Shown here: positions 45,317 through 54,480 of the stretch, in pieces
How the letters are laid out: each line of letters begins with the position of its first letter
Numbering within the stretch: position 1 is the first letter of the stretch
NCBI GenBank assembly: GCA_947462685.1
Contig: CANHPL010000008.1
Span: 1-64,000, forward strand
Direction of reading: 5' to 3'
Source: Burkholderiaceae bacterium
GTDB taxonomy: Bacteria > Pseudomonadota > Gammaproteobacteria > Burkholderiales > Burkholderiaceae
DNA length: 64,000 bases
Notes under the pieces: model-generated
Databases searched by the model: none
What the model was told of the DNA's origin: nothing
The model's input: the letters and a program-made list of their open reading frames with translations, nothing else
Made by a program: the position numbers and the translations under genes

Positions 45317-46294
45317 ATGAAAATATTAAATCAATTTTTAATTATTCTTGGTATAACTTGTTTAAGTTTTAGCCTGAATGTATCTTTACGAGCACAAGAA
45401 TACCCAAATAGGCCTATCAAAATTGTTATCCCTTATCCACCTGGAGGCCCCTCAGATATTGTTGGACGATTACTTGGTCAGGCACTCAGTGAAAGTCTTG
45501 GTAAGCCTGTGATTATAGAAAGTAAACCTGGTGCTGCCGCTAATATTGGTATGCAATATGTCGCAAGGTCTAATCCAGATGGTTATACACTTTTGTTGGT
45601 GAGTAGTAATTTAGTGATTAATCCTAATTTATATGCAAATCCTGGATATGACGCTATCAAAGATTTTGCACCAATTATTATGCCGGCGGGTTCACCCAAT
45701 TTAATTATTGTTCACCCGAGCTTCCCAGCAAAAAATATTCAAGAATTTTTAGCCTTAATCAAAGCAAATCCTGGAAAGTATGACTTTGCAAGTCCTGGCG
45801 GTGGTTCGGGACCGCACCTTAGTGCAGAGTTGTTAAAGTTAAAATTAAGTTTAAGTATGCAACATATCCCATTTAATGGAGGTGGGCCTGCACTTCAAGC
45901 CGTTTTAGGCAATCAAGTTCCTATTGGTTTTTCTACGCTACCTCCAGCAATTGCTCAGGTCAAGTCAGGAAAATTAGTTGGTATTGCTTTTACAAGTAGT
46001 TCGAGATCACCAGTCTTACCAGATACTCCAACCCTCGCTGAAGCGGGTGTTCCTGAAGTGGAGGGAGAAACCTTACAATTTATTGTCGCTCCAGCCGGAA
46101 CACCAAGTGCAATTATTCAAAAACTAAATTTGGAATTTAATAAGGCTTTATCGAATCCAGAATTACAAGCGAGGTTAGTCAATGCTGGATACTTTGTTTA
46201 TAACAATTCACCGGAGCAAACTGCTCAGAAAATTCGATTAGAACTTGATAAGTGGGGGGCTGTTATTAAAGCTGGAAAGATTAAACCCGACTAA
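45317..46294 (+). CDS. Bug/TctC-family periplasmic substrate-binding protein
   Basis: A 325-residue solute-binding protein with a signal peptide ending near 'SLRAQE' (residue 23), then 'YPNRPIKIVIPYPPGGPSDIV', and later 'HIPFNGGGPALQAVLGNQV' and 'GTPSAIIQKLNLEF'. The ATG at 45317 is chosen because it opens the signal peptide; a longer frame from 45287 overlaps the upstream gene. It lies 19 bp after the ketopantoate-reductase-like gene and ends 4 bp before the convergent aldolase gene. Confidence 0.92.
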   Translation: MKILNQFLIILGITCLSFSLNVSLRAQEYPNRPIKIVIPYPPGGPSDIVGRLLGQALSESLGKPVIIESKPGAAANIGMQYVARSNPDGYTLLLVSSNLVINPNLYANPGYDAIKDFAPIIMPAGSPNLIIVHPSFPAKNIQEFLALIKANPGKYDFASPGGGSGPHLSAELLKLKLSLSMQHIPFNGGGPALQAVLGNQVPIGFSTLPPAIAQVKSGKLVGIAFTSSSRSPVLPDTPTLAEAGVPEVEGETLQFIVAPAGTPSAIIQKLNLEFNKALSNPELQARLVNAGYFVYNNSPEQTAQKIRLELDKWGAVIKAGKIKPD

Positions 46295-46298
46295 TTTT

Positions 46299-47063
46299 TC
46301 AAGATTTATAGGAAGGGTCTAATTTATCCAACATGCGAAGGAGTGCTTGCCACTCTCCCTTTTTTTCCTGATAGCCTGGCCTAGAAAAACTTTTAGCCAC
46401 ACCTTCTGCAACTTCTTGAGTAGGAATGATCAATTTTGCCCCACCAGCAAGAGCCGCAATTTGAATTTGACAAGCTCTTTCGAGGTAATACATATAGTCA
46501 AAAGCTTCCCGAACAGTATTCCCACAAGTTAACAGGCCATGATTGTTTAAAATCAGGGTCATCTTATCCCCAATATCGGCCACTAAACGTTGACGCTCTT
46601 CTAAGTTCAGAGCTACACCTTCATAGGCATGATAGGCAACATTGTTGGTGAGTCGCATGGCATGTTGAGAAATTGGCAACAATCCTTGCTCTTGAGCTGA
46701 CACGGCAACACCTGAGGCCGTATGTGTGTGCATCACACAATGGACATCGCTACGTGCTTCGTGAATGGCGCTATGAATGACAAATCCAGCCTGGTTAAAA
46801 CCTAACCCAGTTGGATCATCGACGATTTCTCCATCCAGTGTAACTTTCACTAGATTAGAAGCTTTAACTTCATCCCACATGAGACCAAATGCATTTAGCA
46901 GGAAATGGTTATCTGATCCTGGAACTTTGGCAGAAATATGGGTATATATCAGATCCGTCATCTTAAAATGAGCTGCAAATCGATAGCAAGCTGCAAGATT
47001 TACCCGAGTTTGCCACTCTGCCTCACTGACTTTGCTACGCAAATCGTTATCCGATAAATCCAT
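46299..47063 (-). CDS. class II aldolase/adducin family protein
   Basis: A 254-residue zinc-dependent aldolase-type protein. Metal ligands are expected in 'CVMHTHTASGVAVS' (near residue 110) and 'ILNNHGLLTCG' (near residue 171). 'YTHISAKVPGSDNHFLLN' near the N-terminus is the substrate loop. The family includes fuculose-phosphate aldolases and decarboxylases; the substrate is unknown. An AGGCT-type weak ribosome-binding site precedes it. Confidence 0.9.
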   Translation of the reverse strand: MDLSDNDLRSKVSEAEWQTRVNLAACYRFAAHFKMTDLIYTHISAKVPGSDNHFLLNAFGLMWDEVKASNLVKVTLDGEIVDDPTGLGFNQAGFVIHSAIHEARSDVHCVMHTHTASGVAVSAQEQGLLPISQHAMRLTNNVAYHAYEGVALNLEERQRLVADIGDKMTLILNNHGLLTCGNTVREAFDYMYYLERACQIQIAALAGGAKLIIPTQEVAEGVAKSFSRPGYQEKKGEWQALLRMLDKLDPSYKS

Positions 47064-47371
47064 AATTAGCCTCCGTAATTGGTACTTTTTCTTAATTATA
47101 AATTCTATTTCTTATTCGCCCTTTGTTTTTTATTAAAGTAATGATTAAACAAGAATTAGCAAACGTCCCGATTGATGAAGTTGGATACACAAAATTTGAG
47201 GCTATAGCTGCTTAACTTACTCTACTTTTGAGTTCAGTTATAAATGTGAAGATTACCTTATCAATTTTATTTAAATTCAAAGTCAAATTCTATTTAAGAT
47301 CACCTTATTTTGGAATTTCCTTAACTAAAATTCGTATAGATCTTCAACCAAAAGAAACTTTTTTACTTGGT
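47064..47371. other. intergenic, no supported gene
   Basis: 308 bp of AT-rich sequence. A 24-codon frame at about 47142-47216 on the plus strand ('MIKQELANVPIDEVGY') has no ribosome-binding site and no recognised relative, so it is not called. No strong hairpin terminator was found. Confidence 0.4.
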
Positions 47372-48181
47372 TTAATTCATACACTGCTGGAAGTCAGCTG
47401 AACCGGGAGCTAATCCTAAGCGGATACATTTTTGGCGTTTGATATCTTGAGGATTACTAATTGGAGCAACTAGTTTGGGAACAACGGGGGCTACGACTTG
47501 TGGTGCTTGTGCCTTAACGAATTTATCATTTTCCCACCAGCCTTGTTGGCTAACAGTTCCATTAGAGTCATAAAAAGTTCCATAACCATTTTTTTGGTTA
47601 CCACTATATTGACCCACATGTTTACGACCATCAGACCAAGTCATTGCCCCTTGACCATTCATTTGACTATCTTTCCATTGCCCCACGTATTTGATACCAT
47701 CAGACCATGTATTTATACCTTGGCCATTTCTTTTATCGTTTAGCCACTGCCCCACGTATTGCTCCCCATTTGGCCAAGTCATTGTCCCTTGGCCATTTTT
47801 TATATCTTCTTTCCACTGCCCCACGTATTGTCTTCCATCTGCCGAAATAAGTGTTCCTTGGCCATGGTATAAGCCGTCTTTCCATTGCCCCACATATTTA
47901 GATCCATTAGAAAAAGTGTATGTTCCTTGACCATAGATTAAGCCCTCTTTAAATTGCCCCACATATTTATTTCCATTGGTAAAAGTATATGTTCCTTGTC
48001 CATTCCATTTGTTGTTTCTGACTTCACCAACAAATATATCGCCAGCGTTATTACCGCCGGCAGGAAATGTATAAGCTCCATAACAATTATCCCAATAGTC
48101 ACCGTTACATGAAGGCAAATTACTCTGTGAAAATGAAATACAAGATATAAGCAGGCTTAATAAGATTAGACTTTTTTTCAT
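47372..48181 (-). CDS. secreted MORN-repeat protein
   Basis: A 269-residue protein with a signal peptide ('MKKSLILLSLLISCISFSQS') and about eight tandem MORN repeats of roughly 23 residues between residues 45 and 220, each with the pattern 'KYVGQWKDG..GQGT'. The C-terminus has 'CIRLGLAPGSADFQQCMN', a two-cysteine tail also seen after other extracytoplasmic repeat domains. MORN repeats mediate protein or lipid contacts; the role here is unknown. The start at 48181 is chosen because it opens the signal peptide; 15 more codons upstream are in frame. The repeats give visible DNA periodicity. Confidence 0.87.
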   Translation of the reverse strand: MKKSLILLSLLISCISFSQSNLPSCNGDYWDNCYGAYTFPAGGNNAGDIFVGEVRNNKWNGQGTYTFTNGNKYVGQFKEGLIYGQGTYTFSNGSKYVGQWKDGLYHGQGTLISADGRQYVGQWKEDIKNGQGTMTWPNGEQYVGQWLNDKRNGQGINTWSDGIKYVGQWKDSQMNGQGAMTWSDGRKHVGQYSGNQKNGYGTFYDSNGTVSQQGWWENDKFVKAQAPQVVAPVVPKLVAPISNPQDIKRQKCIRLGLAPGSADFQQCMN

Positions 48182-48717
48182 GGATATTAGATTATCACAA
48201 GTATTTTTCAGAAATCGTTTGAGCAAAATACTATGTATACCCTAGCCTAAACTCAAATGGCCATTATGGGGGGTAAGTCTATGTAGGAAATTGAATGGGG
48301 ATGTACCCCTTATTTAACTAGCCTATAACTTGGTTTATCTAGCTATAGAAATAACAACAATTTAGACCCTAGCGAAGTAAACAAAAAGAGTTATATGAGG
48401 AAATTTGGGCAATTTATTGAAGTTTAGCGAACAACTCCAATAAACCCTCGAAAATTAGTGATGTAAGCAGTCATCCCCAGTTTTATCTCAGGACTGCACC
48501 CTAGTAACAGGAACTTTAGCTATAAATTCGGATAATTTTCAATCAATCCGACTGAAACCACTGTAATCAGATAAGGAGATTGAAAACCCAATTTTTTGGA
48601 ACAGGGAGGTAACATTAGCTCGAATTTTACATTATCCACCTTTGACCCTTAAACCACTTTTAGAAATAAATTATCGAAAATTTATCTCTTTGGAACTGTT
48701 ACTAAAAATTAGGTCAG
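48182..48717. other. long intergenic region, no supported gene
   Basis: About 540 bp with stops in all frames and no credible start with ribosome-binding site. AT-rich and without strong hairpins. It ends in the decamer repeats that precede the fic gene. It may be remnant island DNA. Confidence 0.45.
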
Positions 48718-48802
48718 ATTGGGTACAATTGGGTATAAAATTAGGCTGCAATTTTTATACAACCCTAATTAATGGGTGTTATTGGGTGTGATAATGGGTG
48801 TA
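48718..48802. repeat. five AWTGGGTRTR decamer repeats at the fic start
   Basis: Copies lie at 48718, 48728, 48771, 48781 and 48793. The first two and the third-fourth pairs are exactly 10 bp apart, one helical turn, so all would face the same side of DNA. The last copy contains the fic ATG. The arrangement suggests an operator bound cooperatively by a repressor. Confidence 0.55.
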
Positions 48803-49861
48803 AAATGGACTATGATCAAATCTAGCACTCTAAAAATAAGCCATGAACTTCTTAAATTGATTTCAAAAATCGATGAATTTAAGGGGGCTTGGCGTGCGCT
48901 TGGCATATTAGCGCCTGAAAGACTCTCAAAACTGCGTCATGTAGCCACTATCGAAAGTATTGGCTCCTCAACACGTATCGAGGGAAGCAAGTTAACCGAC
49001 CGGGAGGTTGAGAAATTCCTATCCAATTTACTAATTAAAGAGTTCTCTACCCGCGATGAGCAAGAGGTAGCTGGCTACGCTCAGGTTATGGATTTAATTT
49101 TCTCATCTTGGAATGAAATCCCTTTTACTGAAAATTACATCAAGCAGTTACACCAACAGCTATTGGGATTTAGCTCAAAAGATGAATGGCATCGAGGACA
49201 ATACAAAATTAGCTCAAATAGCGTTGCCACTTTTAATGAGAATGGTGATCAGATTGGAGTTGTTTTTGAAACAGCAACGCCATTTGATACACCACGTCTA
49301 ATGGCAGAGATAATTGAATGGGTTAGAGCAGAACTTGATAAAGGCGAATTACACCCATTAATCATTATTGCTCTGTGCACCGTTATCTTCTTGGAAATTC
49401 ATCCATTTCAGGATGGCAATGGTCGCTTATCGCGTGTTCTAACAACACTACTGTTATTGAAAACTGGTTACGCTTATGTACCTTATAGCTCTTTGGAAAG
49501 CATTATTGAGCAAAATAAAGAAAGTTATTACCTTGCGCTGCGTCAGACTCAAGGAACTATCAGAACCGAGAACCCTAACTGGCAGCCGTGGGTTGAGTTT
49601 TTCTTTCAGTCTTTGGCAGCACAAGTGAAAAGACTTGAGAAAAAAGTAGCGCATGAAAAAATTCTCTTAGCTCCATTACCCGACCTATCACTCAAAATTG
49701 TGGAGCTTGCTCGTGAACATGGAAGGATAACCATCAGTGATGTTGTTCGTCTAACTGGTGCAAATCGAAATGCCCTAAAAGTACACTTTAGAAAGCTGGC
49801 TCAGCTAAACCTTCTAGAGCAATACGGTCAAGGTCGTGGAGTTTGGTATTCCCTGAAATGA
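48794..49861 (+). CDS. Fic-family protein (predicted AMP transferase)
   Basis: A protein of about 355 residues. The Fic active-site loop 'EIHPFQDGNGRLSR' matches HPFxxGNGRxxR exactly, so nucleotidyl transfer (AMPylation) from ATP is expected. An N-terminal inhibitory helix 'SSTRIEG' marks it as a class II, self-inhibited Fic. The C-terminal 70 residues form a winged-helix-like region ('GRITISDVVRLTGANRNALKVHF' in part). The start is uncertain: GTG 48776, ATG 48794 or ATG 48812. A truncated HTH-like ORF follows. Confidence 0.92.
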   Translation: MGVKWTMIKSSTLKISHELLKLISKIDEFKGAWRALGILAPERLSKLRHVATIESIGSSTRIEGSKLTDREVEKFLSNLLIKEFSTRDEQEVAGYAQVMDLIFSSWNEIPFTENYIKQLHQQLLGFSSKDEWHRGQYKISSNSVATFNENGDQIGVVFETATPFDTPRLMAEIIEWVRAELDKGELHPLIIIALCTVIFLEIHPFQDGNGRLSRVLTTLLLLKTGYAYVPYSSLESIIEQNKESYYLALRQTQGTIRTENPNWQPWVEFFFQSLAAQVKRLEKKVAHEKILLAPLPDLSLKIVELAREHGRITISDVVRLTGANRNALKVHFRKLAQLNLLEQYGQGRGVWYSLK

Positions 49862-49913
49862 ATTTATTCCCTAAGAGTCTTGGCTCTGTGTGGTTGGAAA
49901 GGAGTAATAAATC

Positions 49914-50016
49914 GTGTTTGATAAATGCTCATCCCCCGATTATGGTGAAGAGCCGAAATTAGCGATCCAGCAATTGATGAAGTGGATTGAATCAATAGGA
50001 TTTAGTCAACAATCAT
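49914..50016 (+). pseudogene. 5' fragment of an HTH-like gene truncated at tRNA-Ser
   Basis: A GTG-initiated frame with a good AAAGGAG ribosome-binding site 9 nt upstream, 52 bp after fic. The first 34 codons read 'CSSPDYGEEPKLAIQQL' and 'KWIESIGFSQQSLAE', like the beginning of an XRE-type helix-turn-helix ('SQQxLAE'). From 50017 the frame continues into the antisense of tRNA-Ser, so the rest of the gene is missing. Read as a gene cut by integration or excision at the tRNA 3' end. Confidence 0.45.
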
Positions 50017-50109
50017 TGGCGGAGACGAGAAGATTCGAACTTCCGATCCAGGGTTTAGCCAGATGCTCCCTTAGCAGGGGAGTGCCTTCGACCACTCGGC
50101 CACGTCTCC
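50017..50109 (-). tRNA. tRNA-Ser (anticodon GCT)
   Basis: A 93-nt class II tRNA with a long variable arm. The acceptor GGAGACG/CGTCTCC, the anticodon stem CTCCC/GGGAG around loop CTGCTAA (anticodon GCT), the T loop TTCGAAT and encoded CCA are present. It follows lysC by 93 bp on the same strand. Accessory genes start directly at its 3' end. Confidence 0.97.
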
Positions 50110-50202
50110 GTAAAACGCTAAAACTACAAGTTAGCTATTCTAACGGATTTATCAAAAACCCCCAAGGAATATCAGCAACTTATTTAATTTATCAACAAAC
50201 TT

Positions 50203-51453
50203 TTACTTCTGTTCAAGTTCAAAAGCTTTATGTAATGCCCTGACTGCAAGTTCCATATACTTTTCATCAATCAATACAGAAATCTTGATTTCACTAGTGG
50301 AAATCATCTGAATGTTAATTCCCTCTTCGGAAAGCGTTCTAAACATCTTGCTTGCAACACCAACATGCGAGCGCATGCCAACACCCACCACAGATACTTT
50401 AGATACTTTTGGATCCCCAGAGATTTCTCTAGCCTCCATATGCGACTGCACTTTAGCTTTTAAAATCTCAGTTGCTTTTTGATACTCAGTTCTTGGTACC
50501 GTAAAGGTAAAGTCTGTCTTACCATCAACCGATTGATTTTGAATAATCATGTCCACATCAATATTGGCATCTGCTATGGGACCTAGAATTTGATAGGCAA
50601 TACCGGGCTTATCCGGAACTCCAAGAACAGTAATTTTTGCCTCATCCCGGGCAAACGCAATACCAGAAATAACTGCAGCTTCCATTTTATGGTCTTCCTC
50701 AAAGGTAATTAATGTGCCAGATGCCATCTCTTGCTCAAGAGGGATCATCGGGTCGGTCAAAGATGATAAAACACGTGTTTTAACGCGATATTTTCCCGCA
50801 AATTCTACAGAACGGATTTGCAAGACTTTAGATCCAAGACTTGCCATCTCCAACATTTCTTCAAACGTAATTCGGTCCAAACGACGCGCTTCATCACAGA
50901 CTCTAGGATCTGTGGTGTAAACACCATCCACGTCGGTGTAAATCAAACACTCTTCGGCCCCGAGCGCGGCCGCAATAGCGACTGCAGAGGTATCAGAACC
51001 ACCACGGCCGAGCGTGGTGATATTGCCATGTTCATCAACTCCCTGAAAGCCAGTAATTACAACAACTCTACCTTGCGATAAATCAGAGAGTACTTTTTCT
51101 TTTTCAATTCTTTGAATACGTGCTTTCGTATGTGCCGAGTCAGTTCGTATCACGACCTGCCAGCCGGCATAGCTTAAAGCTGAAATCCCTTCAGCTTGGA
51201 GCGCTAAAGCCAATAAGCCTGAACTGACTTGCTCCCCAGTACTGGCAATTTGATCAAGTTCTCTTGGTTCAGGGTCTGGGTTAATCTCTTTAGCCAACCC
51301 TAGTAGTCGATTGGTTTCGCCTGACATAGCGGATGGAACCACCACTACCTGATGACCAGCCTTTTGCCACTTCGCAACGCGCTTTGCCACATTTTTAATA
51401 CGCTCAGGAGAACCCATGGAGGTTCCACCATATTTATGTACGATTAATGCCAT
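50203..51453 (-). CDS. lysC: aspartate kinase
   Basis: A 416-residue aspartokinase, first enzyme of lysine, threonine and methionine synthesis. The kinase domain begins 'VHKYGGTSMGSPERI' and has 'TGFQGVDEHGNITTLGRGGSDTSA' (in part). Two ACT domains follow ('ITVLGVPDKPGIAYQILGPIA' region and 'VSVVGVGMRSHVGVASKMF' region), which bind allosteric amino acids. Position next to tilS and tRNA-Ser is conserved in the group. Confidence 0.97.
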   Translation of the reverse strand: MALIVHKYGGTSMGSPERIKNVAKRVAKWQKAGHQVVVVPSAMSGETNRLLGLAKEINPDPEPRELDQIASTGEQVSSGLLALALQAEGISALSYAGWQVVIRTDSAHTKARIQRIEKEKVLSDLSQGRVVVITGFQGVDEHGNITTLGRGGSDTSAVAIAAALGAEECLIYTDVDGVYTTDPRVCDEARRLDRITFEEMLEMASLGSKVLQIRSVEFAGKYRVKTRVLSSLTDPMIPLEQEMASGTLITFEEDHKMEAAVISGIAFARDEAKITVLGVPDKPGIAYQILGPIADANIDVDMIIQNQSVDGKTDFTFTVPRTEYQKATEILKAKVQSHMEAREISGDPKVSKVSVVGVGMRSHVGVASKMFRTLSEEGINIQMISTSEIKISVLIDEKYMELAVRALHKAFELEQK

Positions 51454-51533
51454 ATGAATACTTTTGCGTAATTTTTATACGCTACATGAATAAAGGGTAT
51501 ATTTTACACCTTTGTGCCAGATCTTCCTCAACT

Positions 51534-52850
51534 TTAGTGGGCAATTTCTTTAATAAAAACCGGCTTCACGCGTGGCCCATATTGGGTTAGTAGGTCAACA
51601 TGTAAGCCAACGCCAGCTACAGCCAATACCTCATCATCCAAACATAAGATCCTTGCTGTGCGTTGCCAGGGTGGAACATTCAACTCTTGAAAGATTTTTT
51701 TGAGAGTTTTTCGGGACTGCTTCGGGTGAATGCGAATCTTTTCGCCACCAGATCGAACTTTTTCTTGTATCGATTCTTGCGCCACTGCGAGTTGATACAC
51801 ATCCATCGCCAAACCTAATTCATCAGAATCATCATCAATCTTGATAAAGTCCCAACGACCAAGGGTGATACTAGGGTCGCTAACAGATAATTTTTGACGC
51901 CATATTCTTAAATGTTTACCGCTATGCACCCACTGCAATTGGTGATCTGCCATATCTTTCAATTGCTCTAAATCAGTCCACCAAGAGGTGAGCCGCTCCT
52001 CACTGGGCATACTTAAGCCTTGTAAAAAGATCCAACGACGCAGGGCATTATTGGCACGTGCCATATCTTCAAAACGTAGGGCCGTTAAATATACGATATC
52101 TAAACCTTCTTCAGTAGTCATGACATTCAAATCAATGTCCGCCAATTGATCAAGCAAATACTGTGCATCTGCCATATGCGATGCGGTACGACTTAAGTTT
52201 TTTCTGAGTTGAGGTTGCACTTTTTCTAGAATGGGCATGATCCGTAAGCGAATAAAGTTTCTTGTAAAGTGATCATCCTGATTACTGGGGTCTTCAATCC
52301 ATTGCAAATGATATTCTTTTGCATAAGACTCTAAGTCTTTACGGGATAAATCAATAAAAGGTCGCCATACACGAATATCTGTTCTTTCTATGCCACGTTG
52401 GGCTGCCATACCTGATAAGCCCGGCAAACCTGCCCCTCGTAAAAGTTGCAAAAGAACAGTCTCTGCCTGATCGTCTTGGTGATGACCGAGTAGAAGGTCG
52501 GTAACACCTTGTTGCTCACACATTTGGGTCAAAGCTTCATAGCGAACTTCACGTGCTTGAGCCTCTAAATTACTCAATTCACCAACTCCGCTAGGCCAGT
52601 TGATTAACCGAAAATCAAAAGCAACTTCGAAGGTATCAGCCACATGCGCACAATGCATGACCCAGTCATCTGCAATGTCTTGTAAGCCATGATTGACGTG
52701 TAATGCGATAACATGTCCAGGACCATACGCGGCAACCGTCGAGTGTAATAAAACAGTTGAGTCTAAGCCGCCACTAAAGGCCACAGCAATCCGCGTGGCA
52801 GAATCAACTACTGGAATTTTATTTGCTAGATGTGTCTTTGAACTTCCCAT
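51534..52850 (-). CDS. tilS: tRNA(Ile)-lysidine synthase
   Basis: A 438-residue N-type ATP pyrophosphatase that converts C34 of tRNA-Ile(CAU) to lysidine so that it reads AUA. The PP-loop '[15 protein letters not shown]' is at residues 22-36, with '[21 protein letters not shown]' (in part) and '[16 protein letters not shown]'. A C-terminal substrate-binding domain is present. Its 5' end overlaps the accA 3' end by 32 bp, which suggests translational coupling. Confidence 0.95.
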   Translation of the reverse strand: MGSSKTHLANKIPVVDSATRIAVAFSGGLDSTVLLHSTVAAYGPGHVIALHVNHGLQDIADDWVMHCAHVADTFEVAFDFRLINWPSGVGELSNLEAQAREVRYEALTQMCEQQGVTDLLLGHHQDDQAETVLLQLLRGAGLPGLSGMAAQRGIERTDIRVWRPFIDLSRKDLESYAKEYHLQWIEDPSNQDDHFTRNFIRLRIMPILEKVQPQLRKNLSRTASHMADAQYLLDQLADIDLNVMTTEEGLDIVYLTALRFEDMARANNALRRWIFLQGLSMPSEERLTSWWTDLEQLKDMADHQLQWVHSGKHLRIWRQKLSVSDPSITLGRWDFIKIDDDSDELGLAMDVYQLAVAQESIQEKVRSGGEKIRIHPKQSRKTLKKIFQELNVPPWQRTARILCLDDEVLAVAGVGLHVDLLTQYGPRVKPVFIKEIAH

Positions 52851-53787
52851 AACTCATGAGCCTTTCATGACGACGTTCAAGTAAATCTTTGACGCTCATT
52901 CCAGAAAATTGACGCAAGGAATCTGCCAGTGCCCGCTTGAGACTGGTGCACATCCCTTCGTAATCACGATGTGCTCCTCCTACAGGTTCATTCACAATCT
53001 TGTCAATCAAACCAAGTCCTTTGAGGCGATGAGCGGTAAGACCTAATTGCTCCGCAGCTTCTGGCGCCATCTCTGCGGTTTTCCACAAAATAGAAGCGCA
53101 TCCTTCTGGTGAAATAACCGAGTAAGTCGCAAATTGCAACATGAGCACCATATCACCCATTGCAATCGCCAACGCACCGCCAGAACCACCTTCACCAATG
53201 ATGGTAGAAATAATCGGTACTTTCAGTTCTGCTTGAGTATATAAATTATGTCCAATAGCTTCGGATTGATTCCGCTCTTCAGCATCAATTCCGGGAAATG
53301 CTCCAGGGGTATCTACAAAGGTAAATACGGGGATTTCAAACTTTTCTGCTAGACGCATCAAGCGCATCGCTTTACGGTACCCTTCAGGACGACTCATCCC
53401 AAAATTACGCATGGCGCGCTCTTTAGTATCTCGCCCCTTTTGATGACCAATGACCATACACGAGGTACCATTAAACCTGGCTAAACCACCAATAATCGAG
53501 AGATCATCACCAAAAGAGCGGTCCCCATGCAATTCATGGAAGTCGGTAAAAATCTGACTAAGATAGTCTAAGGTATAGGGTCGCTGCGGATGACGTGCAA
53601 TTTGTGACACCTGCCAAGGCGTAACTCGCGTATAAATGTCTTTCGTTAGTTGCTGACTTTTTTCAGCAAGTCGACTAATTTCATCTGAAATATCCACCGC
53701 AGACTCATCTTGAACAAATCGTAATTCTTCGATTTTATTTTCTAACTCTGCAATCGGCTGCTCAAAATCTAGGAAAGTAGTTTTCAT
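52819..53787 (-). CDS. accA: acetyl-CoA carboxylase carboxyltransferase subunit alpha
   Basis: A 322-residue subunit that, with AccD, moves the carboxyl group from biotin to acetyl-CoA in fatty-acid synthesis. Characteristic segments are '[19 protein letters not shown]' at the start, '[19 protein letters not shown]' and '[20 protein letters not shown]' with '[15 protein letters not shown]'. The length is typical. It precedes tilS and follows the DNA glycosylase gene. Confidence 0.98.
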   Translation of the reverse strand: MKTTFLDFEQPIAELENKIEELRFVQDESAVDISDEISRLAEKSQQLTKDIYTRVTPWQVSQIARHPQRPYTLDYLSQIFTDFHELHGDRSFGDDLSIIGGLARFNGTSCMVIGHQKGRDTKERAMRNFGMSRPEGYRKAMRLMRLAEKFEIPVFTFVDTPGAFPGIDAEERNQSEAIGHNLYTQAELKVPIISTIIGEGGSGGALAIAMGDMVLMLQFATYSVISPEGCASILWKTAEMAPEAAEQLGLTAHRLKGLGLIDKIVNEPVGGAHRDYEGMCTSLKRALADSLRQFSGMSVKDLLERRHERLMSYGKFKDTSSK

Positions 53788-53832
53788 AAGCTTATTTTAC
53801 ATCTCAAATCACGCTTTATATGAATTTTTGAA

Positions 53833-54471
53833 CTAATAATCGACCGGAATAGGGTCAATACTGCGCCATAAATACCAAGTCGCAACAGTTCTATACGGCG
53901 CCCAATTAGCGGCAACTTCTCTTGCTTCTGCACGCGTGACTTTCTCGCCACTGAAATAATTGATCGAAATAGCCCTTAACAAACCGATATCATCGAGCGG
54001 TAATATATCAGGTCGTTTTAAATTGAAGATTAAAAACATCTCTGCTGTCCAGCGACCAATCCCCCGAATCGAGGTTAATTCTTGAATAATTTGCTCATCA
54101 TCTAAGGTGTGCCATTTGGTCTTGGCTAAACCATGATTCTGAAAATGGTTTGCTAAATCTTTAACATACTCTATTTTTCGATATGACAAACCTGCTCCAC
54201 GAAATACTTCTGGCTCACCAAGTAAAACATGTTTGGGTGAAACTTTAGGCATCGTCAACTCAAAACGATTCCAAACGGCTTGCGCCGCAGCCACAGATAT
54301 CTGCTGCCCAATAATCGACCTTGCTAAAGTTAAAAATGCATCTCCCCGCGAAACTACGCCAGCATCACGATACTTTGGAATGATCTTTTTTAAAATCCGA
54401 TCTTGGGACATCAGATGATGACAGGCATCATCCCAATATTCTTCAATTGAGTCCTTGTCTGACTTCATCAA
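53833..54471 (-). CDS. DNA-3-methyladenine glycosylase II-like (HhH-GPD)
   Basis: A 212-residue base-excision repair glycosylase. The helix-hairpin-helix and catalytic region reads 'LTSIRGIGRWTAEMFLIF' followed by 'DILPLDDIGLLRAI', where the Asp is catalytic. It lacks the extra N-terminal domain of E. coli AlkA and resembles the compact AlkA/Mag type. It lies between cysS and accA on the same strand. Confidence 0.9.
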   Translation of the reverse strand: MMKSDKDSIEEYWDDACHHLMSQDRILKKIIPKYRDAGVVSRGDAFLTLARSIIGQQISVAAAQAVWNRFELTMPKVSPKHVLLGEPEVFRGAGLSYRKIEYVKDLANHFQNHGLAKTKWHTLDDEQIIQELTSIRGIGRWTAEMFLIFNLKRPDILPLDDIGLLRAISINYFSGEKVTRAEAREVAANWAPYRTVATWYLWRSIDPIPVDY

Positions 54472-54480
54472 TCACTCTCT

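Noticed and set aside
47498-47930. Short-period repeats resembling a CRISPR array
   Set aside because: They are the coding repeats of the MORN protein; the copies are diverged and have no unique spacers.
50017-50243. Continuation of the 49914 frame through tRNA-Ser
   Set aside because: From 50017 it is antisense to tRNA-Ser and lysC; the translated 'ETRRFELPIQGLARC' is a typical tRNA artefact. Only the first 34 codons were kept as a possible truncated gene.
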